From: Methylocapsa sp. D3K7
Lineage (GTDB): Bacteria; Pseudomonadota; Alphaproteobacteria; Rhizobiales; Beijerinckiaceae
DNA: 64,000 nt
Reading direction: 5' to 3'
Assembly (NCBI RefSeq): GCF_029855125.1
Contig: NZ_CP123229.1
Location: 1,488,001 to 1,552,000, forward strand
Shown: positions 8,208 through 19,400 of the stretch, in pieces
Position numbering within the stretch: position 1 is the first letter of the stretch
Layout: every line of letters starts with the position of its first letter
Program-made: the position numbers and the translations under genes
The notes under the pieces: generated by a model
Seen by the model: only the letters and a program-made list of their open reading frames with translations
Told to the model about the DNA's origin: nothing
The model's database searches: none

Positions 8208-11200
8208 CAACGGAACGGCCCGGCCAGCCGGTGAGCAAGCCCTGGCATTGCGAGACAGCTGATGAGGTACTCGAACGCCTAGGCGCTTCGGCGATCGGAT
8301 TGACAAATGCGGATGCGCGGAAATTGCTCGCAGAGCACGGACCGAACGCGCTGAAGGAGGCCAAGCCGATTAGCCCATGGGCGATCTTTTTCGCCCAATT
8401 CAAAAGCGTTGTCATCTGGGTCCTCATCGGCGCGGGTGCACTATCCGGCGTGCTGGGTGAGGCAATCGACGCATTCGCCATTTTTGCCATAGTCATTCTG
8501 AACGCGGTGGTTGGCTTCTATCAGGAATTCAGCGCCGAGAAGTCGATCTCCGCGTTGATGCGGATGACAGCGCCCCAGGCGAAAGTGCGGCGGGACGGCG
8601 CGGTGACGAGTGTTGCCGCCACCGACCTTGTTCCGGGAGACATCCTTGAGCTCGAGCCCGGCGATGTCGTTGCGGCCGATGCGCGGTTGCTGAATGTCTC
8701 GTCACTCACCTGCGTCGAGGCAATGTTGACCGGCGAATCGGAGGCCGTTGTCAAGAGTGCCGAGACGTTGGACCAGCCGGAACTCCCACTCGGTGACCGG
8801 AAGAACATGATCTTTATGGGCACCAGCGTGGCGGCCGGATTGGGGCATGCGGTTGTGGTCGCTACCGGAATGCAGACCGAAATCGGACACGTTGCAACTC
8901 TCATCGGCGACGCAGGCGAGGACAAAGGAGCACCACTCCAGCGGAAGCTCGAAGCGTTCGGCCGCATCCTCCTTTGGGTCACCCTTGCGATCGTCGCGCT
9001 GCTCTTCGGGCTTGGACTGGCCCGCGGGACGGAATTCTTCGAACTCTTTCTGACTTCGGTGAGCCTTGCCGTTGCCGCCCTGCCTGAGAGTTTGCCGGCG
9101 GTCGTCACGGCGGCACTTTCCATTGGAGTACTGCGGATGTCGCGACGTCGCGCCTTGGTGAGGCGACTGGCGTCCGTGGAAACGCTCGGTTCAACGAATG
9201 TTATTTGCACCGATAAGACAGGAACCCTCACTGTCGGCCAAATGACTGTACGAGCGTTATTCGTTGCCGGCCAAACCTATGAAGTCACGGGTGAAGGCTA
9301 TGGACCGGAAGGCGACACCCGCATCGAGGGTAAGGCGACCGATGACAGCCACGCCACGCCGTTGCGACAGATGGCCGAGATCCTCATAGGCTGCAACAAC
9401 GCGCACCTCGAACGAATAAATGGCACCTGGAACGTCATCGGCGATCCGACGGAAGGCGCGCTCCTTGCAGCCGGACACAAGGTCGGAGGCCGCAGGGATG
9501 AACTCGAACGAGACATGCCGAAGCACCACGAGATCCCGTTTGACTCCGACCGCAAGCGCCACTCGGTCGTGCGTTTACTCCCCGACGGGCGGCACCGCGC
9601 ATTCGTGAACGGCGCTCCCGAAATGCTGCTTGCGCGCTGCGCGTACATCTTTGGTGACTCCGGCATACGCCCGATGACCGAAGCGGATCGCGCACAGGTC
9701 ACTGAGCAAAACGCCAAACTTGCAGGGCAGGCATTGCGCGTCCTAGGATCGGCATTTCGCGACTTCGATCCTTTGTCGCCCGACCGGCTCACAGCAGAGA
9801 CAGTCGAGCGTGATCTAGTTTTCGTCGGGCTTACTGGATTATACGACCCGCCGCGGCCAGAGGCGAAAGATGCGGTGGCCAAATGCCATGCCGCAGGCAT
9901 TCGGGTGGTAATGATCACCGGTGACCAGCCCCGCACCGCAATTGCAATCGCTCGCGAGCTCGGCATCGCCGACGATGCGAAGGCGCTGTCGGGCGCCGAA
10001 CTCGATGAGCTTATGGACGACATGCTCCGCGAGCGCGTCCCAAGCATCACTGTCTATGCCCGCGTCAGCGCCGAGCACAAGCTCCGCATCGTTCGAGCCT
10101 GGCAGGCGAACGACGCCATCGTAGCTATGACCGGCGACGGGGTAAATGACGCCCCCGCGATAAAAGGCGCTGATATTGGAATCGCGATGGGCCGAAGCGG
10201 GACCGAGGTAGCAAAGCAGGCATCCGATATGATCATCACGGATGACAATTTTGCGACCATCGTCGCTGCCGTTGGTGAAGGTCGCGGGATCTATGAAAAT
10301 ATTCAAAAGACCGTTCAATACCTGCTTTCTGGCAACAGCGGCGAACTTCTGCTGATGACCGTCTGCGTCGTCATCGGCCTGCCCGCGCCATTGCTCCCTA
10401 TCCACCTGCTGTGGATCAACCTCGTCACGGACGGACTGCCCGCACTATGCCTCGCGACGGACCAAGTTGATCCCGCAGTAATGCAACGGCGCCCACGCCC
10501 CCAGCATGAGCGTATCGCCGACGGCGGCTTTCTCAAGATGATGCTTCTTACCGCCGTTCTGACCGCAGGCGTGTCGTTCGCCGCATATGCATACGGCCTT
10601 AAGTTCACGACACTGGAGCTTGCACGCACCTATGCCTTTACCGCACTCGTCTTTGCCGAGCTCCTCCGTGCATTGGGCGCTCGCAGCGCAACTCGCCCCC
10701 TGTGGCTCACGAATATGCGTTCAAACATCAATTTGCTCGCGGTCATTGGCGCATCAATCTCTGTCCAGGTCTGGAGCCAACATAGTGAACTGTTGGCGCG
10801 ATTCTTCAAAACGGCACGGATGTCCTATCAAGACGGCCTGATCTTACTGGGCGTATCTGCCTTCCCATTGATTGTGCTCGAAATCATCAAATCATTCCAA
10901 CGTTATGCTGTGCCGGACTGGGGCGCCGACGATCGAACGGGTGGAGCCGCAACACCTAGCGCAGTTAGCGGACGAGGCGGTACCTGGCAAGGCGCGGGCA
11001 CGAGGGGCTTAGGTTGGCAAATACCGGCCGCCGCCGGGGTCGTTCTTCTGGCTTTCGGGGGCGGCTGGCTCACCTGGTCCTTGTATCGGGGCACAGCGGC
11101 GCATTACGTCACGCAGAAGATCGAACGCGGATCGGTCGTCCGAATCGTGACCGCTAGTGGCGTCATTGGGCCCATTGCAACCACGCCAGTCGGCGCGCGC

Positions 11201-12220
11201 GTGTCCGGCGTGATCAAGGCGCTCTCCTGCGATGCCAATATGAACGTGAAGGCTGGTCAAGTCTGCGCAAAAATCGATCCGCGTCCCTATCAAATCGTGG
11301 TGGATCAGGCCAAGGCCGATCTGGTGGAAGCCGAAACTCGGCTCGAAAATGACAAGGTCAGTGTCACCCAAGCAAAAGCGGTCTTCGAGCGCGAGCAGAA
11401 CCGGGCGAAGCGTCGGGCCATTGCCCGGAAAGCGCTCGTCAAGTCACGCAAGGCCTATGAGCAGGCGCTAACACGGATGAAGGGCGACGAGAGGACAGTC
11501 GCCCAGCTCCAAGTGGCGCTCCATTCTGCTGAGATCAACCTCGGTCATACCGATATCGCTTCGCCGATTGATGGAAGCGTGATCTCGCGCAACATCGAAA
11601 TCGGCCAGATGGTTTCAGCGGGCTCGGAGACTCCACCGCTCTTCCTCATTGCCGCGGATCTCACCTTCATTCACATCGACACCAATGTCGGCGAGAAGGA
11701 CATCGGCGAGGTCAAGCTCGGCGACAAGGCCACATTCTCGGTCGCGTCTTTCCAAAACTATCTTTTTTCAGGAGAGGTGACGCAAATCCCGCAGTCGACG
11801 CAGACAGATCAGCACGTCGCGGCCTATGATGTCGTCATCCGTGCGGCCAATCCGGATCTGTTGCTCAAACCTGGCATGCAAGCGACCATCCGAATCGTTG
11901 TAGATAGGCGCGACGACGTCCTCCGCGCGCCCAATCAGGCACTGCGCTATTCGCCTAGGGATCTAGTAGTCCCGAACGACGACGGTAGTCCAGGGATGCC
12001 GCCGGATGGCTGGTCGCAGCTCTGGATCCTGCGCGATGGAAAGCCGACAGCGATCACCGTCCGACTCGGTCTCGACGACGGTGCCTACACGGAAATCGTC
12101 GAACGCGAGGTACGGCCCGGCGATGAGCTGATCATCGGCGAAAGTGGCGGCGTCTTGCCTCCGAAGATAAAGGAATGCATCCCGACCGCTTGCCGAGAAA
12201 CGAAAAACGTGCACCCTTAA
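8204..12220 (+). CDS. P-type cation ATPase fused to a MacA/HlyD-like periplasmic adaptor
   Basis: One uninterrupted frame of 1338 residues from a TTG at 8204 (a GTG at 8231 is possible). Residues 1-905 are a complete P2-type (calcium-ATPase-like) pump: N-terminal cation ATPase domain, T176-G-E-S actuator loop, PESLP in membrane segment 4, phosphorylation site D337 (DKTGTLT), hinge T643-G-D-G-V-N-D, and the C-terminal membrane bundle. A Gly-rich linker (~906-939) leads to an extra membrane helix (~940-962) and about 376 residues of adaptor: barrel/lipoyl half (ARVSGVIKAL), long coiled-coil hairpin (~1040-1110), second lipoyl half (TDIASPIDGSVISRN) and a beta-barrel with LKPGMQATIRI. The topology fits: pump C-terminus inside, one more helix, adaptor in the periplasm. 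No stop or shift separates the parts. The cation is unknown; Ca2+ or Mn2+ would be usual for the pump class. Confidence 0.93.
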   Translation: MTTERPGQPVSKPWHCETADEVLERLGASAIGLTNADARKLLAEHGPNALKEAKPISPWAIFFAQFKSVVIWVLIGAGALSGVLGEAIDAFAIFAIVILNAVVGFYQEFSAEKSISALMRMTAPQAKVRRDGAVTSVAATDLVPGDILELEPGDVVAADARLLNVSSLTCVEAMLTGESEAVVKSAETLDQPELPLGDRKNMIFMGTSVAAGLGHAVVVATGMQTEIGHVATLIGDAGEDKGAPLQRKLEAFGRILLWVTLAIVALLFGLGLARGTEFFELFLTSVSLAVAALPESLPAVVTAALSIGVLRMSRRRALVRRLASVETLGSTNVICTDKTGTLTVGQMTVRALFVAGQTYEVTGEGYGPEGDTRIEGKATDDSHATPLRQMAEILIGCNNAHLERINGTWNVIGDPTEGALLAAGHKVGGRRDELERDMPKHHEIPFDSDRKRHSVVRLLPDGRHRAFVNGAPEMLLARCAYIFGDSGIRPMTEADRAQVTEQNAKLAGQALRVLGSAFRDFDPLSPDRLTAETVERDLVFVGLTGLYDPPRPEAKDAVAKCHAAGIRVVMITGDQPRTAIAIARELGIADDAKALSGAELDELMDDMLRERVPSITVYARVSAEHKLRIVRAWQANDAIVAMTGDGVNDAPAIKGADIGIAMGRSGTEVAKQASDMIITDDNFATIVAAVGEGRGIYENIQKTVQYLLSGNSGELLLMTVCVVIGLPAPLLPIHLLWINLVTDGLPALCLATDQVDPAVMQRRPRPQHERIADGGFLKMMLLTAVLTAGVSFAAYAYGLKFTTLELARTYAFTALVFAELLRALGARSATRPLWLTNMRSNINLLAVIGASISVQVWSQHSELLARFFKTARMSYQDGLILLGVSAFPLIVLEIIKSFQRYAVPDWGADDRTGGAATPSAVSGRGGTWQGAGTRGLGWQIPAAAGVVLLAFGGGWLTWSLYRGTAAHYVTQKIERGSVVRIVTASGVIGPIATTPVGARVSGVIKALSCDANMNVKAGQVCAKIDPRPYQIVVDQAKADLVEAETRLENDKVSVTQAKAVFEREQNRAKRRAIARKALVKSRKAYEQALTRMKGDERTVAQLQVALHSAEINLGHTDIASPIDGSVISRNIEIGQMVSAGSETPPLFLIAADLTFIHIDTNVGEKDIGEVKLGDKATFSVASFQNYLFSGEVTQIPQSTQTDQHVAAYDVVIRAANPDLLLKPGMQATIRIVVDRRDDVLRAPNQALRYSPRDLVVPNDDGSPGMPPDGWSQLWILRDGKPTAITVRLGLDDGAYTEIVEREVRPGDELIIGESGGVLPPKIKECIPTACRETKNVHP

Positions 12221-12347
12221 GGTGATGCGGCGCGCCTAAGCCCTTGAGCTATCTCTCCCAATCCTTGTCAATCAGCCGGCGGTTGCGGTTGAGCGTTGCC
12301 GCGGTTGAAATTGTGCGGAGCTGGCGGCGATCCTAACCCCATAGAGA

Positions 12348-12851
12348 TTACAGTTTCTGCCTTAGTTTAGTGTTAGCGGCGAGCCGTTCCATGAACGAGG
12401 AGATTAAACTCCTCAAACTTTTCTCTTTAATTAACGACAATGCGACCGTTGGCTCAAGCCATCGAGCAACTCGCTGCTCCGATTCCGGCCAAGTCTTGCT
12501 CTGCCGCTTAACGAGCAGCGGAAAAAGCCGCACGTCACAGGGGATTGTAATTCCATCGTCAACCGAGCTCTTTTCGTAGGAGAAAATTCCTATCGACTTC
12601 GTCTTGACAGAGCCTCGTACACCAGCTTCCTCATAAGCCTCACGGGCAGCAGACTTCGCCGGCTTCAGGCCTTTAATCGGCCAGCCTTTGGGAATGATCC
12701 ACCGCTTCGTCTGCCGGCTGGTGACGAGGAGAATCTCAGGTGCACCAGATTTCGTGAAGCGATAGGGCAAAGCGCCGTATTGCACCCGAACAGCGTGTTG
12801 CGCTTTAAGTACTTTTTTTCTTGTTGGAATCTGTCTTATCCCCTCAGTCAT
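12348..12851 (-). CDS. Nudix hydrolase
   Basis: A 167-residue protein with a Nudix box near residues 60-83 (PKGWPIKG, then AAREAYEEAGV). The first acidic position of the canonical box is Leu, but the catalytic REAYEEAGV core is intact; this variant is common in the PKGWP subgroup, related to diphosphoinositol-polyphosphate/diadenosine hydrolases. It would hydrolyse nucleoside diphosphates linked to another moiety; the substrate is unknown. It converges with the ATPase/adaptor gene and is the only gene between the two metal-transport blocks. Confidence 0.85.
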   Translation of the reverse strand: MTEGIRQIPTRKKVLKAQHAVRVQYGALPYRFTKSGAPEILLVTSRQTKRWIIPKGWPIKGLKPAKSAAREAYEEAGVRGSVKTKSIGIFSYEKSSVDDGITIPCDVRLFPLLVKRQSKTWPESEQRVARWLEPTVALSLIKEKSLRSLISSFMERLAANTKLRQKL

Positions 12852-13131
12852 CGATCAAAGCCGGACCGACATGCGCGTCCAAGCGCGGGCTTGATCACGA
12901 AAATGCGTGTAAGACCTTACATCTGTGGGTGACCTACGCGTTAAAGAGCCTCTCCGCAAGTCAGATTGAATTCCGGACACTGGAACGCGCGCTTCCCTAG
13001 GGACGAACGCAAACAGACATGATCTGGTTACGACGTCGGTAAATGCAGCGCTCAAAAGCAACCCCCATTGCGGAAGCAGACGGGGCCTTGAACGGCGGTT
13101 GAGATCTGCGTATGTTGCAGGAATGTGGATC
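12852..13131. promoter_or_regulatory. Intergenic region upstream of the metal-efflux block, with a short palindrome
   Basis: No convincing gene. A 6-bp inverted repeat TGTAAG-AC-CTTACA lies at 12908-12921. It could be an operator for a metal-responsive regulator of the following efflux genes or of the Nudix gene, but no regulator is encoded nearby and the motif is not recognised. Confidence 0.3.
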
Positions 13132-13498
13132 ATGGTCCTCCGGCGGTTGCTTTCCTTGTCGGGACCGCAGTTCAGGCGATGCCGTCAGCGCGCTTGATGG
13201 CGTCGGAGTGTGGGCATGCCACGCAAACCATGACCGGCGACTGCTGTACGAAGAGATGGCTATGAAAGACCATGCCATGCCAGCGCCACTGAAACAGACG
13301 CCGTGCAAGGGCATTTCGCTCGATTGTGCCAATCAGGTGGGTTGTATCTCTTCGGCGGCGCTTCCAGCGCCGTCAGCGGCACTTGGGTCTCCAACCGCAA
13401 TCGGACGCGTGACATATTGGCCGCCCCTTATTTCGCGAGCCGGGCTGTCGATCAAACCCGGCCTCTTCCCCCCTATAGCGAACCGCATAGCCGCTTAG
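13132..13498 (+). pseudogene. CopL-like small metal-tolerance protein, broken by two frameshifts
   Basis: Three frames join into one short secreted-type protein. An N-terminal MVLRRLLSLSG switches frame near 13164 to a piece containing MASECGHATQTMTGDCCTK, which switches again near 13251 to MAMKDHAMPAP, KQTPCKGISLDCANQVGC and a Pro-rich end. The Cys/His/Met-rich middle and WPPLISRAGLSIKPGLFPP tail are typical of small proteins that precede copper/silver or cobalt/zinc efflux operons. Two separate one-base shifts argue for decay. It lies 110 bp upstream of the outer-membrane component gene. Confidence 0.6.
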
Positions 13499-13607
13499 TT
13501 AGCCATCGCACCGCGCGGGCGTACGCCTCCGCGTTCCGGCGTATCAAGCGCGCTTCTAAACACGCGGTTTCCTCGGCTAAAGCCCGTACTGGGTTGGAGG
13601 TAATTCC

Positions 13608-14926
13608 ATGTCGTCGCGTTTCTTCGCGGGTGCTGGCGTGCTCGCCATTATTCTAGCGGCCGGCCACGCCTTGGCAGCGGGCGAGGACCAACTCTTCAAG
13701 CCGGTAAGCAAACCGCAAAAGGCCGCTCCTGCTAAATCAGCCTCGGCTGCAAAGTTCGAGTCCTTGGGCGCGACGGTGGAAGGCGTACTCGCCGTGGGTC
13801 GGCGACTCAACCCTTCTCTCCGCGCGGCAGCGCTCGATACATCGGCCGCCGCAGCCAAGGCCGATGGCGCCGATGCGCTCGATGATCCGGTGATCTCGGA
13901 CAGCTATCAATACTACCGTAATCCAGGCGTCTTCAGCGGGCATGCGATCATGGTGACGCAGGCGTTCCCTCTCTGGGGAAAGCGGAGCCTGCGGCGTGAG
14001 GCGGCACTGGCGGAGTTGGATGCCATTCGCGGGCGCGAGAGGGCCGCGCGCGACGCTCTCGATGAACGCATCAAGGTCTCGCCTTCGCGCAATATTATGT
14101 GGCGAGCCGTGCCCTCGCTCTGAACCAAGAGGTCATCGCGCTCGCGCGCGGTCTGCGTGCGGCGGCAGAGGCGCGCTATAGCGCTGGACAAGGCGATCAA
14201 CCGGCGGTCATCAAGGCCCTCGGGGAGGAAACGGCGGCAGAGATCGAAACAGCGAGGCTCAATGGCGAGCGAGCGGCCGCAAGGGAAATGCTCAACGCGC
14301 TGCTCGCGCACCCCGCCGGCGCCCCGTTGGCAGAACCCTTGCGGCTACGGCCAGTGCCTGCCAGGGAGCTTGCTATTGCTTCCCTGGTGGAACGTGCCCG
14401 CGGAAGCAGCCCGGCGCTCGCCGCAAGCAGCGCGGAGGTGAATGCGGCGCAAGCGCGGCGTACCCTGGCGGAGAAAGCCTGGTACCCCGACCTGACCGTC
14501 GGGGCCGGGCCGTTGATCCAGACCAATGACCGCCCGCCCGGCGTCGCGGCGACCATCGGGCTCAACATCCCCTTGCCCTGGGGCAAGGAAGCCTCCGAGG
14601 AACAAGCGGCGACCGCGCAGCTGGGCGCGGCCCAGCTGCGCTACGATGCGGCGCTGCTCGATATCCAGAGTGCCATTGCCGAGGCGCGCGAGCGGCTCAA
14701 GGCGGCGCGGCAAGCCGATGCCTTGGTGGCCCGCAAGGCCCTCCCGGAAGCGCGGGCGGTGCTCAACTCGGTCACCGCAGACTATTCCCAAGGGCGCGGC
14801 GAGCTCGCTATCGCGCTCGAGGCACAGCATCGCGTCCACGCCCTTGAACTCAAACTGTTCCAGCTGCAGATGGACGAGCAGTCGGCGCTTGCCGCGATCG
14901 AACGGTTGATCGGTGGTGAGCTGTGA
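13608..14926 (+). pseudogene. TolC-family outer-membrane factor (CusC/CzcC-like), frameshifted
   Basis: The first frame (ATG 13608, stop 14123) has a signal peptide and the start of an outer-membrane efflux domain (ALDDPVISDSYQYYRNPG...VTQAFPLWGKRSL). The second frame resumes inside it from LAFAQYYVASRALALNQE (about 14076) and runs to the stop at 14926. The single shift is near 14072. Joined length would be about 439 residues, normal for the family, including both coiled-coil halves and the conserved LNIPLPWGKEASEEQA stretch. The stop overlaps the adaptor start. Unless the shift is a sequencing error, the tripartite pump lacks its own outer-membrane channel. Confidence 0.82.
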
Positions 14927-16455
14927 ACCGCTCGCGTGCGTTCCAGGTGGCCGCCATCCTTGCCGCGGTCGCTGCCACGGGCCTTTGGTTGGGCGGGCGG
15001 TCTGGCCAGCATTTCTCTCGCTTGGGCGTAGAAGCGGCGGCACAGAATGAGGCTGCGCCTGCCGGAGGAACACCGGCTGTTGGGCCAGACCGTGTGCCAG
15101 TCACGCTGACTCCGAATCGGATGCAGAGCATTGGCGTTAAGACTGGCGTTGTAGAATACCGGACCATACGTGACGTGATCCGGACCTTTGGAAATGTCGA
15201 GGCGGATGAAACGCGGCTCTCCGACGTGCAAGTTCGTTTTTCGGGATGGGTTCAAAAGGTCTACGCCGACGCAACATACAAAACGGTGCGGCGGGGCCAG
15301 CCGCTTCTTACGATCTACAGCCCGGAGCTTGTGACGGCCGAGCAGGATTATTTGGTGGCCAAGGAGCTCTTGGGGCATGGCATGGGCCACGTGGAACCCG
15401 CCGGATGGCAGTCGCTGTTGAATGCGTCAGCCGAGCGAATGAAGCGGCTGGAAATCCCGGATCGGGAGATCGCCCGCCTGAAAAAGACAGGGAAAATCCG
15501 CCGCGAGCTGGAAATCGACTCGCCCGTGTCCGGCTTCATTGTCGATAAAAAGGCATTCCCGAACATGTATGTGCAACCGGGGATGAAGCTGTACTCGGTC
15601 GCGGATTTGTCGACTGTCTGGGTCTACGCCCAGCTTTTTCAGAGCGACATCGGCCGGGTGAAGGTGGGGGATCTGGCAACGGTCACCGTGGATTCCTATC
15701 CAGGGCAGACCTTCCCCGCGCGCGTGAGCTTCATTTGGCCCGCGGTGGACCAGACAACGCGCACCACCCGCGTGCGCCTGGAGATCCCCAATCCGGAAAT
15801 CAAGCTTTCGCTCGGGATGTTCGTCAATGTCCTCCTCGGCTCGCCGCTGGGACGCCAGCTGGTGATTCCGGCTTCCGGAGTGTTTCAGTCAGGCGCACGT
15901 CAAATTGCGTTCGTTGATCATGGGGAGGGATATTTCGAGCCGCGTGATATCGAAGTGGGAGCCCGGGCCGGTGATGATGTCATCGTGTTGAAGGGGCTCG
16001 AAGCAGGCGAGCGCATTGCTACCTCAGCCAATTTTCTGATCGATTCCGAGAGCCAGGCTCAGGCGGCACTGGGGGCCTTTGTACCTCCGCCTCCCGGTGC
16101 GGGAGCGGCGGCATCCATGAATGCCCCGCAAGACCAGGTGACACTCGAATACTCCTCGAACCCGTCGCCTCTGCGCGCAGGCAGCAATGCCTTTCGCGTC
16201 AAGCTCACCGGCGCCGACGGGGCGGCAATCACAGGCGCCCAAGTAACCGTGACGTTCTTCATGCCCGCCATGCCAGCGATGGGAATGGCAGCCATGCGCA
16301 GTGTCGCCACACTCGGTGACAAGGGCGGCGGACTCTATGAGGGACCGGGAGAGGTGCAGATGGGCGGAACTTGGCAAGTCACCGTTCTCGCTACCAAGAC
16401 GGGCCAGACAATCGCACAGAAACAATTCTCCATGGTTGCGGAAGGAGACAAGTAG
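14923..16455 (+). CDS. cusB: CusB/CzcB-type efflux adaptor (membrane fusion protein)
   Basis: 510 residues from a GTG at 14923 that overlaps the preceding stop. An N-terminal signal/anchor (about 5-25) is followed by the CusB-type beta-barrel and lipoyl halves (FSGWVQKVYADATYKTVRRGQPLLTIYSPEL split around a short helical hairpin; DSPVSGFIVDKKAFPNMYVQPG). The C-terminal extension (about 400-510) is Met-rich (PAMPAMGMAAM) and resembles FixH/YtkA-type domains found at the end of some metal adaptors. It links the inner-membrane CusA-like pump to a channel in the periplasm. The next gene starts at the base after the stop. Confidence 0.9.
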   Translation: MNRSRAFQVAAILAAVAATGLWLGGRSGQHFSRLGVEAAAQNEAAPAGGTPAVGPDRVPVTLTPNRMQSIGVKTGVVEYRTIRDVIRTFGNVEADETRLSDVQVRFSGWVQKVYADATYKTVRRGQPLLTIYSPELVTAEQDYLVAKELLGHGMGHVEPAGWQSLLNASAERMKRLEIPDREIARLKKTGKIRRELEIDSPVSGFIVDKKAFPNMYVQPGMKLYSVADLSTVWVYAQLFQSDIGRVKVGDLATVTVDSYPGQTFPARVSFIWPAVDQTTRTTRVRLEIPNPEIKLSLGMFVNVLLGSPLGRQLVIPASGVFQSGARQIAFVDHGEGYFEPRDIEVGARAGDDVIVLKGLEAGERIATSANFLIDSESQAQAALGAFVPPPPGAGAAASMNAPQDQVTLEYSSNPSPLRAGSNAFRVKLTGADGAAITGAQVTVTFFMPAMPAMGMAAMRSVATLGDKGGGLYEGPGEVQMGGTWQVTVLATKTGQTIAQKQFSMVAEGDK

Positions 16456-19400
16456 GTGATCGCCCGCTGGATTGATTTGTGCGTTCGCAACCGTTTTCTG
16501 GTTTTCACCGGAATAATTCTTCTGGTTCTGGCTGGCCTCTGGGCTATTCGCAGGATTCCGCTGGATGCTGTGCCCGACATTTCTGACGTGCAAGTAATCA
16601 TTCGCACGTCATGGGATGGCCAACCTCCCAACATCATCGAAGATCAGGTGACCTACCCAATCGTGACCGCCCTCCTGTCCGCGCCAAAGGTGAGAACTGT
16701 GCGCGCCCTGACCATGTTTGGCGATTCCTATGTGTTCGTTATTTTCGAGGATTGCACAGACCTCTACTGGGCGCGGTCGCGTGTGCTCGAATATCTCCAG
16801 CAGATCGCGGGGCGTCTTCCCGCCGCGGCCAAACCGGTGATCGGCCCCGACGCCACCGGCGCAGGCTGGGTGTATGAATATCTCATCGTCGATCACAACC
16901 AGCGCTACAGCCTCGCCGATTTGCGCAGCCTTCAGGATTGGTTCCTCCGCTATCAGATAAGGACGGTTCCAGGGGTGGCGGAAGTCGCAAGCATTGGCGG
17001 CTTTGTCCGGCAATACCAGGTCCGGTTAGATCCAGGCAAACTCCGCGCCTACAACATCCCGCTGTCGACGGTGATCGATAAGATCCGCGACAGCACAAAT
17101 GAGGTGGGCGGGAGATTGATCGAGTTCCAAGGTGCCGAATATATGGTTCGGGGCCTGGGCTATCTGCGATCGCTCTCAGATCTGGAGATGGTGCCGGTCG
17201 CCAGTAAGGACGGAACTCCTGTGCTGGTCCGGGACCTCGGTACCGTGGCTTTCGGGCCGGATATAAGGCGTGGCATGGCGGAATGGAACGGCGAGGGCGA
17301 AACCATCGCAGGCATCGTCGTTATGCGTGACGGGATGAACGCGCTGAATGTAATAGCCGGCGTCAAGAAGAAGCTTACGGAAATTTCAGGATCGCTTCCA
17401 CCAGGAGTGGAGATCGTCGCCGGCTACGACCGGTCCGGCCTGATCGAGGCATCGATCGGCACCCTTAGGCACGCCTTGATCGAGGAAGCGATCATTGTCA
17501 GCCTAGTGATCATCATCTTCCTTTTTCACTTCCGCACGGCCCTCATTCCGATCCTGACCTTGCCGATCGCCGTGGTCGCATCATTCATTCCGATGTATTA
17601 CCTGAATGTCAGCTCGAACATTATGTCTCTGGGCGGGTTGGCGCTGGCCATCGGGGTCCTCGTGGACGCGGCGATTGTGATGGTAGAAAACGGCTACCGG
17701 CACCTGTCCGAAGCGCAGAACCGGAGTGCAGACAAAAAATCAGGCACCGGCGGCATTACTAATGACGAGAGACGGCGGATACTTCTGGACTCAGCGAAAC
17801 AGGTCGGTCCGGCGCTCTTCTTCTCGCTATTGATTATTGTCGTCTCGTTCCTTCCGGTCTTCCTGCTCGAAGCGCAGGAAGGACGGATGTTTAGGCCCCT
17901 CGCATGGACCAAGACTCTGGCCGTCGGCTTTTCATCATTGCTTGCGATCACACTGGTGCCATCGCTGATGCTTTTGTTCATTCGCGGCCGCCTTCGGCCG
18001 GAATCGGGCAATCCGGTGTCGAGGATTACGCAAGCGGTCTACCTGCCAGTCTTGAAACTCTGCCTTCGATTTCCAAAAACGACTGTCCTGCTCAATCTCC
18101 TCTTCCTGGCTGTGACGGCTCCTCTTGCCTTAAAGCTTGGGAGTCAGTTCATGCCGCCCCTCTATGAGGGGGCGGCCCTGTACATGCCAACCGCGCTCCC
18201 CGGAATCTCGATTGGCCAGGCGACGCAGCTGCTGCAGCAACAGGACCGCATCCTTCGCTCTTTCCCGGAGGTGGCAAGTGTATTTGGCTCCATCGGCCGG
18301 TCGGACAGTGCGACAGACAACGCTCCCCTCGACATGTACGATACCACGGTGACGCTCAAACCCCGCAGCGAATGGCGCCAGGGGATGACTTATGAGAAGC
18401 TGATCTCGGAAATGGATGCAAAACTCCAGTTTCCCGGCTTGACCAATACATGGACCATGCCGATCGAGAATCGACTTGATATGGAGCTCACCGGAATTAA
18501 AACGCCGGTGGGGATTAAGATTGAAGGCCCGAGCCTTGATGGCATTGAGGCATTGGGCACAAGAGTTCAGCAGATCCTCAGTGCAATGCCAGAAATGAGA
18601 TCTGTCTTTGCCGAGCGCGTGGCACAAGGATTTTACGTCAATGTGGAAGTCAACCGTGCGGAAGCGGCGCGCTATGGATTGACTGTGGGCGATGTGCAGC
18701 GGGCGGTCACCTCTGGCATAGGCGGGGAGAACATCGCCGTGAATATCGAGGGGCGCGAGCGCTATCCCATCTCGGTTCGCTATGCCGCGGACTTCCGGGA
18801 CGATATTCAAAAACTTGAGCGAGTGGTGATTGCGACGCCTTCGAACGCGCAGGTGCCGCTCGGCGCACTCGCCAAGATTTCGTTTTCGAAAGGACCCGCG
18901 ATGATTAGAGACGAAGACGCGGCCCTGACCGGCTATGTGTATCTGGATCTGAAGACAAGGGACTACGGCGGCTTTGTCTCCCGAGCCGACAAACTCTTGC
19001 ATGAGAAGCTCCAACTGCCGGCCGGCTACAGTCTGAAGTGGTCTGGCCAGTATGAATTTGAGCTGCGCGCAAAGGAGCGCCTAAAGATCATTCTGCCGAT
19101 CGTCTTCATTTCGATTTTTCTACTGCTGTATATGGTGTTCCATTCCGTGACGGAGGCCTTGGTTCTGATTTTTCCGACGGTCTACGCGATGACGGGAGGG
19201 CTTCTTCTCCAATGGTACCTTGGCTACAATTTCAGCGTCGCGGTCTGGGTTGGGTACATCGCGTTATTTGGGGTCGCGGTCGAGACTGGAGTTGTGATGG
19301 TCGTCTATTTGCACGAAGCACTTGATCGGAAGCTTGCCTCAGGCGCTGCTCTGCGGCGTGCCGATATCGAAGAAGCGGCCATTGAAGGCGCCGTCCAGCG

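Noticed and set aside
12855..13133. Minus-strand hypothetical gene (92 codons) upstream of the Nudix gene
   Set aside because: No ribosome site or family character, and it would overlap the CopL-like leader start.
18130..19014. Long minus-strand open frame (294 codons) inside the CusA-type gene
   Set aside because: Shadow frame of a GC-rich RND pump gene; no domain pattern.
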